Part shown: positions 14,698 to 21,092 of the stretch, piece after piece
How positions within the stretch are numbered: position 1 is the first letter of the stretch
Layout: each line of letters opens with the position of its first letter
DNA from: Pseudomonadota bacterium
Lineage (GTDB): Bacteria > Pseudomonadota > Alphaproteobacteria > Rhodospirillales > Rhodospirillaceae
DNA length: 21,770 nt
NCBI GenBank assembly: GCA_023396465.1
Contig: JAEWWF010000109.1
Coordinates: forward strand, 1 to 21,770
Reading direction: 5' to 3'
Made by a program: the position numbers and the translations under genes
The notes under the pieces: model-generated
Told to the model about the DNA's origin: nothing
The model's input: the letters and a program-made list of their open reading frames with translations, nothing else
Databases searched by the model: none

Positions 14698-17292
14698 ATG
14701 CCGGTGCTGGACACCAAAGGACGCATGGGCCGCGACGGCCAGGGCGTGCTGCCCGGCTTCTCGCACATCGGCTATGGCACTTTCCGCGGCACCTACGACG
14801 AGATGGTGGACGAGGCCGGCGATGCCCGTCCGCACTGGCGCGCCTTCGTCGATAGCCTGGGACAGCTGTCGGAAGCCGAGATGCGCGCCCGCTGGGAACG
14901 CGGTCAACGGCTGATCCGCGACAACGGCGTCACCTACAACGTCTATGGCGACCCCGAGGGCATGGACCGGCCGTGGCAGCTGGACCCGCTGCCGCTCATC
15001 CTCAACAGCAAGGAATGGGCCTACCTTGAAACGGCGCTGCAACAGCGCGCCACCCTCATGAGCCTCATCCTCGCCGACATCTACGGCCCGCAACGGCTGC
15101 TGACCGAAGGGCTGCTGCCGCCCGCCCTGGTGTTCGCCAACCCGGCTTTCCTGCGTGCCCTGCATGGCGCGCAGGGTCAGGCCGGCAAGCAGTTGCAGTT
15201 CTACGCCGCCGACGTCGCCCGCAGCCCCGACGGCACCTGGTGGGTGGTGGGCGATCGCACCGAGGCCCCGTCGGGCGCCGGCTACGCCCTGGAAAACCGC
15301 ATCATCGTCAGCCGCGTGCTGCCGGATTTCTACCGCGCCGCCAACGTCCATCGGCTGGCCGGCTGGTTCCTGAAGGCACGCGATGCCCTCATCGGCCTGT
15401 CGCCGCGCAACCCGGACAATCCGCGCGTCGTGGTGATGACCCCCGGCCCCTACAACGAAACCTATTTCGAGCATGCCTATCTGGCCCGCTACATGGGCCT
15501 GACGCTGGTGGAGGGCGAAGATCTGACGGTGCGCGACAGCCGCGTCTACCTGAAGACCATGGAGGGCCTGAAGCCGGTCGAGGTGATTCTGCGCCGCACC
15601 GACGGCAGCTATTGCGATCCGCTCGACCTGCGCACCGACTCGACGCTGGGGGTGCCGGGGCTGGTGGGGGCGGTGCAGGCGGGGACGGTGGCGGTGGCCA
15701 ACGGCCTCGGCTCCGGCCTGATCGAAAGCCCCGCCTTCATGCCCTTCCTGCCCGGCCTCTGCCGCCACCTGCTGGGGGAGGACCTGCGCATGCCCGGCGT
15801 CGCCTCGTGGTGGTGCGGACAGGACAAGGAACGCGCCTATGTGCTCGCCAACCTGCACCGGCTGGCGGTGCGCCCCGCCTTCGCCGTGCAGGCGCCGATC
15901 ACCGATGCCTCGCGCCTGTCGGCCACCCAGCGGGCCAAACTGACCGAACAGATCAAGGCCGCCCCCTATCTGTGGGTGGCGCAGGAGTCTGTCCATCTGT
16001 CCACCGCCCCGGCGTGGGTGGAGGGGCGGCTGGAGACCCGCGCCGTCACCCTGCGCTGCCACGCCGTCATGACCCGCACCGGGCCGGAGATCATGCCCGG
16101 CGGCCTGTGCCGCACCACGGCGCCGGGCACCTTGTCGCTGTCCATGCAGCACGGCGGCGGATCGAAGGACACCTGGGTACTGTCGGACGAGCCGGTCAGC
16201 CACGTCAGCCTGCTGCGCGGGCGCGCCGCCCCGGCCAAGACCGTGCGCGGCAGCCGCGACCTGCCGAGCCGGGTGGCCGACAACACCTTCTGGCTCGGCC
16301 GCTATCTGGAGCGGTGCGAGGACACCACCCGCGTGCTGCGGGCCGCCATGAGCCGCGCCGTCGAGGGTGCCGCCGGCGGCGGCGACCCGGAATTGGCGGT
16401 GGTGCTCGACCTGTTCGCCATGCTCGGCCACTTGCCCAAGGATCATGATTGCCGCGACCCGGCGGCGCAGGACGAGGCCATCCGCCTGCTCATCGCCGGC
16501 AACACCGATGCGGCGTCCTTCGTCGGCCTGCGCGGCATCGTGCAGAACATGCAACGGGTGGCGACGGTGGTGCGCGATCGCCTGTCGCTCGACACCTGGC
16601 GCTCCATCAACCGCTTGGGCGAGGGGTTGAGCGCCCTGCCGGCCGGGGAGGCGCCGGGCGCCGACGAGATGCTTGGCCTGCTCAACGACACCATCATGAT
16701 CCTGTCGGCACTGTCGGGCCTGTGCAGCGAAAACATGACCCGCGGCCCCGGCTGGCGGTTCCTCGATGTCGGCCGCCGGGTGGAGCGCGGCCTGCACAGC
16801 CTGGATCTGCTGTCCTCGCTCCTGTTCTCCGCGCCCGACGACGTCGGGCCGGCGCTTGACGTGGTGCTCGACCTGTCGGACAGCGTCATGACCTACCGCG
16901 CCCGCTATCTGGCGGCGCCGCAAGTGGTGCCGGTGCTCGACCTCTTGCTGGTGGACGAGACCAACCCGCGCTCCCTCGGCTTCCAATTGGCGCGGCTGAT
17001 GGAGCATGCCGACGCGCTCGCCCCTTCCCGCGCCGACCGCATGTTCACGCCGGAGCAGCGCATCATCATGGGGTTGCTGACCGGCGCCCGTACCCTTGAT
17101 CCGGCGGTGGTGACGCTGGCCGAGCCGCGCGACGGCGAGGTACGGCTGATCGACCTCATCGCCACCATGCGCGGCGGCCTGTGGGATTTCTCGGCAACGC
17201 TGACCCGGCAATACTTCGTCCACGCCGCCGAGGTGTCGGAACCGCTGTCGCCCTTCGTCGAACTGCTGGCGGCCAAGGATCGCACGTCATGA
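14698..17292 (+). CDS. Circularly permuted ATP-grasp / alpha-E fusion protein
   Basis: The 864-aa product fuses two domains that are often separate neighbouring genes. Residues about 30-500 form a circularly permuted ATP-grasp domain (DUF404/DUF407 type). Diagnostic segments are FRGTYDEM near 29, GMDRPWQLDPLPLIL near 90, the acidic VEGEDLTV (about 271-278), KTMEGLKPVEVILRR (286-300), YCDPLDLR (305-312) and VANGLGSGLIESP (333-345). ATP-grasp enzymes activate a carboxylate as acyl-phosphate and couple it to an amine or thiol. From about 522 (LPSRVADNTFWLGRYLERCE) to about 855 is an alpha-E domain (DUF403), an all-helical domain of unknown function. The ATG at 14698 has GGGGA at 14684-14688. The stop overlaps the next start (ATGA, 17289-17292). 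A role in peptide or protein modification is inferred from the family and operon. Confidence 0.91.
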   Translation: MPVLDTKGRMGRDGQGVLPGFSHIGYGTFRGTYDEMVDEAGDARPHWRAFVDSLGQLSEAEMRARWERGQRLIRDNGVTYNVYGDPEGMDRPWQLDPLPLILNSKEWAYLETALQQRATLMSLILADIYGPQRLLTEGLLPPALVFANPAFLRALHGAQGQAGKQLQFYAADVARSPDGTWWVVGDRTEAPSGAGYALENRIIVSRVLPDFYRAANVHRLAGWFLKARDALIGLSPRNPDNPRVVVMTPGPYNETYFEHAYLARYMGLTLVEGEDLTVRDSRVYLKTMEGLKPVEVILRRTDGSYCDPLDLRTDSTLGVPGLVGAVQAGTVAVANGLGSGLIESPAFMPFLPGLCRHLLGEDLRMPGVASWWCGQDKERAYVLANLHRLAVRPAFAVQAPITDASRLSATQRAKLTEQIKAAPYLWVAQESVHLSTAPAWVEGRLETRAVTLRCHAVMTRTGPEIMPGGLCRTTAPGTLSLSMQHGGGSKDTWVLSDEPVSHVSLLRGRAAPAKTVRGSRDLPSRVADNTFWLGRYLERCEDTTRVLRAAMSRAVEGAAGGGDPELAVVLDLFAMLGHLPKDHDCRDPAAQDEAIRLLIAGNTDAASFVGLRGIVQNMQRVATVVRDRLSLDTWRSINRLGEGLSALPAGEAPGADEMLGLLNDTIMILSALSGLCSENMTRGPGWRFLDVGRRVERGLHSLDLLSSLLFSAPDDVGPALDVVLDLSDSVMTYRARYLAAPQVVPVLDLLLVDETNPRSLGFQLARLMEHADALAPSRADRMFTPEQRIIMGLLTGARTLDPAVVTLAEPRDGEVRLIDLIATMRGGLWDFSATLTRQYFVHAAEVSEPLSPFVELLAAKDRTS

Positions 17293-18332
17293 CCGACACC
17301 CAGCCCGTCGCCACGCCGCTCGACCAGCAGCAGCAGCGCGAGGAGATCGCGGCGGCGGCGGCGGCGGCGGCGGCCGATCCGACGGCGCCGGTGACCTATC
17401 GGGTGACGCATGAAACCCGCTACGCCTATACCCAGCCGGTGACCATCAGCCATCACCTCGCCCACCTGCGGCCGCGCCAGTTGGCGACCCAGCAGGTCCA
17501 CAGCCATCGCCTGACCATCACCCCGCCGCCGGGCAGCCAGCAGGAACGGCGCGACTACTTCGGTAACGCCGCCTGCTACTTCACCATCGACGAAACCCAC
17601 GACTCTTTAAGCGTGGTGGCGGAAAGCCTGGTGACGGTGGCACCACCCCGACCGCCGGAGGCCGCCCGGACGCCGGCCTGGGAGGCGGTGCGCGATCTGG
17701 TGCGCGAGGCCCGCCGCCGCGACCTTCTGGACGCCTGCCAGTATACCTTCGCCAGCCCCGGCGTGCCGCTGCCCGACGCGGTGCGGGCTTACGCCAACCG
17801 CAGTTTCCGCCCCGGCCGGCCGATCCTGGAAGCGGTGCTCGACCTCACCCACCGCATCCACGGCGACTTCACCTATGACCCCACCGCCACCACGGTGGCG
17901 ACGCCACTGGCCGACGTGCTGAAGAACCGCCGCGGCGTCTGTCAGGACTTCGCCCATTTGCAGATCGCCTGCCTGCGGGCGTTGGGACTGCCGGCCCGGT
18001 ATGTGTCGGGCTATGTGATGACCCGCTCCCTCGACGACATCGACACCCTGCTGGAAGGCGGCGACGCCAGCCATGCCTGGGTGGCGGTCTACCTGCCGGA
18101 CGGCGGCTGGATCGACGTCGATCCCACCAACAACAAGCTGACCACCCGCGAGCATGTGACGCTCGCCTGGGGCCGCGATTTCGGCGACGTCAGCCCGTTG
18201 AAAGGGGTGATGATGGGCGGCGGCGCCCATGGCGTCAGCGTCGGGGTCACCGTCGCGCCGGTGCCGCGCGGCCCCGAACCGCCGCGCCCGGCCGCCGCCC
18301 GGCCGCCGCGACAGGAGCAGGAACAGCCCTAG
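17289..18332 (+). CDS. Transglutaminase-like cysteine protease/amidase family protein
   Basis: This 347-aa protein is a stand-alone transglutaminase-like enzyme with the bacterial N-terminal domain (from VTYRVTHETRYAYTQPV, about 33-49) and a core with Cys218 in RGVCQDFAHL, His262 in ASHAWVAVYLP and Asp278 in DVDPTNN. Bacterial members are thought to act as peptidases or amidases; the true substrate is unknown. The N-terminus has a Gln run (13-16) and nine alanines (21-29) from a GCG repeat; the last 30 or so residues are rich in Pro and Arg and probably disordered. The ATG at 17289 overlaps the preceding stop by 4 nt, so translation is coupled. Together with the preceding two genes it forms a ligase-plus-peptidase operon. 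No Anbu gene follows; the next gene is cheW. Confidence 0.92.
   Translation: MTDTQPVATPLDQQQQREEIAAAAAAAAADPTAPVTYRVTHETRYAYTQPVTISHHLAHLRPRQLATQQVHSHRLTITPPPGSQQERRDYFGNAACYFTIDETHDSLSVVAESLVTVAPPRPPEAARTPAWEAVRDLVREARRRDLLDACQYTFASPGVPLPDAVRAYANRSFRPGRPILEAVLDLTHRIHGDFTYDPTATTVATPLADVLKNRRGVCQDFAHLQIACLRALGLPARYVSGYVMTRSLDDIDTLLEGGDASHAWVAVYLPDGGWIDVDPTNNKLTTREHVTLAWGRDFGDVSPLKGVMMGGGAHGVSVGVTVAPVPRGPEPPRPAAARPPRQEQEQP
17349..17375. repeat. GCG trinucleotide repeat coding for polyalanine
   Basis: Eight consecutive GCG codons followed by GCC encode nine alanines at residues 21-29 of the transglutaminase-like protein. Slippage would change the alanine number without shifting the frame. Confidence 0.9.
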
Positions 18333-18378
18333 CGGGCAGCGGCCGGGGAAGCCTCCCCTCCGGTATGCATGCTGCCCG
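18333..18378. terminator. Nested inverted repeat after the transglutaminase operon
   Basis: CGGGCAGC (18333-18340), starting right after the stop codon, pairs with GCTGCCCG (18371-18378). Inside it GGGGA (18345-18349) pairs with TCCCC (18354-18358) around a 4-nt loop. The element could end transcription of the operon, but no T-run follows, so it is not a textbook intrinsic terminator. Confidence 0.4.
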
Positions 18379-18403
18379 AAAGGCGCAAGAACCCTGCCGA
18401 AAT
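18378..18403 (+). promoter_or_regulatory. Possible flagellar sigma-28-like promoter for cheW
   Basis: GAAAGGCG (18378-18385), a 10-nt spacer and GCCGAAAT (18396-18403) resemble the FliA consensus (TAAAGTTT, 11 nt, GCCGATAA). The spacer is one base short and the -35 half matches poorly. Suggestive only, supported by the chemotaxis gene 100 nt downstream. Confidence 0.22.
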
Positions 18404-18503
18404 GTGTGGAAGCAGAGGGCGAAACGCGGCACTATTCCAGCCTGATCCAATCCGCCGGCAGATGTCCCGGCCGGGCCGCCGAACGCGAGTTGAGAGGGAA
18501 GAA

Positions 18504-19007
18504 ATGACCGATTTGGCCCCCGCGTCCCAGAGTCGCGCTCTCGCGACCACCGACTCTCATCGCGGCGGTCTTCAGTCCGTCGCCGAGCAGGTGTTCGTGA
18601 CCGTCTACGTCGCCGACCAGTTGTTCGGTCTGGCGGTGGAGCGGGTGCAAGACATCCTGATCCCGGAAAAGGTTGCCCGCATTCCCCTGGCACCGCCGGA
18701 AGTGGCCGGCTCCATCAACCTGCGCGGACGCATCGTGACCGTCATCGACGTGCGCACCCGCCTCGGCCTGCCGCCCAAGAAGACCAAGGGCAACATCATG
18801 TGCGTGACGGTCGAACAGGGCCAGGAACTCTATAGCCTGCAAGTCGACAGCGTCGGCAATGTTCAAAGTCTGCCGATCAGCCGCATCGAGCCCAATCCGT
18901 CGACCCTGGACCCGCGCTGGCGCGGCATTTCCTCCGGTGTCGTGCGGCTGGAAGAGGAGCTGATGGTGGTGCTGGACATCGACGCCTTCCTCGACTTCAC
19001 CGATTGA
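18504..19007 (+). CDS. cheW: Chemotaxis coupling protein CheW
   Basis: CheW links chemoreceptors to the kinase CheA in receptor arrays. The 167-aa protein has a variable N-terminal tail of about 28 residues, then the SH3-like CheW domain: VFVTVYVADQLFGLAVERVQDI (30-51), EVAGSINLRGRIVTVID (66-82) with the conserved Asn72 and Arg74 of the receptor-binding surface, and a final VRLEEELMVVLDID segment. The ATG at 18504 has AGAGGGAA just upstream. In-frame translation could reach back to 18369 but would add a basic, non-conserved leader. The gene is alone between the transglutaminase operon and its own terminator, without cheA, cheY or cheR. It is therefore an orphan coupling protein next to a chemoreceptor gene. 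Confidence 0.93.
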   Translation: MTDLAPASQSRALATTDSHRGGLQSVAEQVFVTVYVADQLFGLAVERVQDILIPEKVARIPLAPPEVAGSINLRGRIVTVIDVRTRLGLPPKKTKGNIMCVTVEQGQELYSLQVDSVGNVQSLPISRIEPNPSTLDPRWRGISSGVVRLEEELMVVLDIDAFLDFTD

Positions 19008-19036
19008 CCCCACCGGCGTATTAGAAATATCTCCAC

Positions 19037-19062
19037 AAAGGCCCGGCAAATGCCGGGCCTTT
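19037..19062. terminator. Strong bidirectional intrinsic terminator after cheW
   Basis: AAAGGCCCGGCA (19037-19048) and TGCCGGGCCTTT (19051-19062) are perfect reverse complements around a minimal loop, with A and T runs on the two flanks. It lies 29 nt after the cheW stop and isolates the following chemoreceptor gene from it. Confidence 0.9.
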
Positions 19063-19225
19063 ACTTTGCGTATAAATGGCAAGCGACCAACGTATAAAGG
19101 CTACCGCCAAAAAAGGTGAAAACAGCATAGTAACCACACGCAGCACTTTACACTTCCTCAACGACTCTTATGGTATACCCCAACAGGGTGATGCACCGTG
19201 AACGGGCCCGTTCGGAGGCCCGCCG
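19063..19225. promoter_or_regulatory. Upstream region and likely promoter of the chemoreceptor gene
   Basis: This AT-richer stretch separates the cheW terminator from the chemoreceptor start. The best sigma-70-like pair is TTTACA (19147-19152) and TATGGT (19169-19174) with a 16-nt spacer. Two perfect palindromes follow: GGTATACC (19172-19179), overlapping the -10, and GAACGGGCCCGTTC (19200-19213), which ends next to the Shine-Dalgarno GGAGG (19214-19218). The second could fold in the mRNA leader or bind a regulator. No RNA gene is recognisable. Confidence 0.4.
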
Positions 19226-20926
19226 GTGCCAGTGGTGGAGCGTCTGGTGAAAAACATAAAGATCGGTGCCAAGCTGTGGTTCATCGTGGCCACCGCCCTT
19301 CTGGGCGTGGTCGTTCTGGTGACGGTGGCTCTCGTCAGCCTGCAATCCTCGCTGATGGAGGATCGCAAGACCATGACGCGCAACCTTATCGAGACGGCGC
19401 ATACCATCATCGAAGGCTATGCCGCCAAGGCGCGCAGCGGCGCCCTGACGGAAGACGAGGCGAAAGCCCGCGCCATCGAGGCGGTGGGCACCATGAAATA
19501 CCAGAACGGCGCCGAGTATTTCTTCGTTCTCGGCTTCGACGGCGTCGCCGCCTATCACCCCAGCCCGACCCTCAACGGCACCGACATGTCGGGCGTCAAG
19601 GATGCCGCCGGCAAACCCATGATCCTTGAGATGATGCAGCTCGCCCGCACCGCCGGCGAGGGCTACGTCGGCTACGTCTGGCCGAAGACGCAAGGGGCGG
19701 AGCCGACCGAGAAGCTCTCCTACGTCCGCGCCGTGCCAGAGTGGAAGTGGTTCGTCGGCACCGGCATCTACATCGACGACGTGTCGCGGGAATTCTGGCG
19801 GCAGGCCGCCGCCCTGGCCGTCGTGGCGGTGGTGGTGCTGGGCGCCATGATCGCCCTGTCGGTGTTCGTCGCCCGCAGCATCACCGCGCCGGTCCGCGCC
19901 CTGACCGCCACCATGAGCGGCCTCGCCGGCGGCAATCATTCGGCGGAGGTCATCGGCACCGATCGCCAGGATGAGGTCGGCGACATGAGCCGCGCCGTGC
20001 TGGTGTTCCGCGACGGCATGATCCGCGCCGACCAACTGGCCGCCGAGCAGGAGCGGGAACGCGCCGCCCGCGAAGCCCGCGCCAGCCACATCGAGGATCT
20101 GACCCGCAGCTTCGGCACCGATGTCGACCGCCTGCTGGAGGCGGTGGCCGCCGCCACCACCCAACTGACCTCGACGGCGCAGAGCATGTCGTCCATCGGC
20201 GAGGAAACCACCCGCCAGGCCACCGCCGTGTCGGCCGCCTCCGAACAGGCCTCGGCCAACGTCCAGACGGTGGCCAGCGCCGCCGAGGAGCTGTCGGCCT
20301 CGATCACCGAGATCGGCCGCCAGGTGAACCACTCCAGCGCCATCAGCCGCGCCGCCGCCGACGAGGCCAAGCGCACCAACGACATCGTCCAGGGCCTCGC
20401 CCGCTCCGCCGAGCGCATCGGCGAGGTGGTCAGCCTCATCAACGACATCGCCGACCAGACCAACCTGCTGGCCCTGAACGCCACCATCGAGGCGGCCCGC
20501 GCCGGCGAGGCCGGCAAGGGCTTCGCCGTCGTCGCCAACGAGGTCAAGAGTCTGGCGAGCCAGGTTGGCCGTGCCACCGAGGAAATCAGCCAGCAGATCG
20601 TCCAGGTGCAGACCGAGACCAGCTCGGCGGTGACGGCGATCGAGACCATCGTCCGCACCATCGAGGAAGTGAACCACGTCGCATCGGCCATCGCCGCCGC
20701 GGTGGAGGAGCAGAACGCCGCCACCCACGAAATCAGCCGCAACGTCCAGGAGGCGGCGGCCGGTTCGCAGGAAGTGTCGCGCAACATCGTCGGCGTCACC
20801 CACGCCGCCAACGAGACGGGAAGCGCGGCCACTCAGGTGCTCTCGGCCTCGGAACAGATGTCGCAGCAGGCCGACCGCCTGAACAGCCTGGTGTCCCGCT
20901 TCCTCAGCGACGTCCGCGCCGCCTGA
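19226..20926 (+). CDS. Methyl-accepting chemotaxis protein with sCache_2 sensor domain
   Basis: The 566-aa protein is a transmembrane chemoreceptor. It has a short basic N-terminus, TM1 (about 15-38), a periplasmic single Cache domain of the sCache_2 type (about 40-190, with KYQNGAEYFFVLGFDG, AYHPSPTLNGTDMS and PEWKWFVGTGIYIDDV), TM2 (about 193-213), HAMP (about 214-268) and a cytoplasmic methyl-accepting domain. The CheA/CheW-binding tip INDIADQTNLLALNATIEAA lies around 405-430. sCache_2 domains often bind small organic acids, but the ligand cannot be told from sequence. It ends SDVRAA, so it lacks the C-terminal CheR-docking pentapeptide. The GTG at 19226 has a perfect GGAGG 7 nt upstream. 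It follows cheW but has its own promoter region. Confidence 0.95.
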   Translation: MPVVERLVKNIKIGAKLWFIVATALLGVVVLVTVALVSLQSSLMEDRKTMTRNLIETAHTIIEGYAAKARSGALTEDEAKARAIEAVGTMKYQNGAEYFFVLGFDGVAAYHPSPTLNGTDMSGVKDAAGKPMILEMMQLARTAGEGYVGYVWPKTQGAEPTEKLSYVRAVPEWKWFVGTGIYIDDVSREFWRQAAALAVVAVVVLGAMIALSVFVARSITAPVRALTATMSGLAGGNHSAEVIGTDRQDEVGDMSRAVLVFRDGMIRADQLAAEQERERAAREARASHIEDLTRSFGTDVDRLLEAVAAATTQLTSTAQSMSSIGEETTRQATAVSAASEQASANVQTVASAAEELSASITEIGRQVNHSSAISRAAADEAKRTNDIVQGLARSAERIGEVVSLINDIADQTNLLALNATIEAARAGEAGKGFAVVANEVKSLASQVGRATEEISQQIVQVQTETSSAVTAIETIVRTIEEVNHVASAIAAAVEEQNAATHEISRNVQEAAAGSQEVSRNIVGVTHAANETGSAATQVLSASEQMSQQADRLNSLVSRFLSDVRAA

Positions 20927-20948
20927 CGCCAGCCGATCCCCCAGCCCC

Positions 20949-20984
20949 AACCGGCGGAGTGCCCCCTAAGGGCCTCCGCCGGTT
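20949..20984 (+). terminator. Long hairpin after the chemoreceptor gene
   Basis: AACCGGCGGAG (20949-20959) pairs with CTCCGCCGGTT (20974-20984), and the stem continues past a one-base bulge with four more pairs, leaving a 5-nt loop. It lies 22 nt after the stop. Only a short T-run follows, slightly downstream (GACGTTT), but the stem stability makes termination plausible. Confidence 0.65.
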
Positions 20985-21022
20985 GACGTTTCCGCCCTGC
21001 CCATCGGCGCTGCCGGCGGTGA

Positions 21023-21051
21023 TTGCCTTACCCCCTGACACGGCTTATGTT
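21023..21051 (+). promoter_or_regulatory. Candidate sigma-70 promoter of the YfgM-like gene
   Basis: TTGCCT (21023-21028) and TATGTT (21046-21051) are spaced by 17 nt and end 41 nt before the GTG start. The match is moderate; it lies after the preceding terminator, where a promoter is expected. Confidence 0.4.
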
Positions 21052-21092
21052 TGGCGCTCGATTTTCCGCTGGTATTCGTGCAGGAGCATCGC

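Noticed and set aside
13678..17223. A very long open frame on the minus strand (about 1180 codons)
   Set aside because: It lies antisense to two genes with clear domains; its translation is low-complexity, rich in Gly, Ala, Arg, His and Gln, as expected from the complement of GC-rich coding sequence.
18369..18503. In-frame upstream start for cheW
   Set aside because: The added residues are basic and non-conserved; the ATG at 18504 has the Shine-Dalgarno and precedes the CheW domain.
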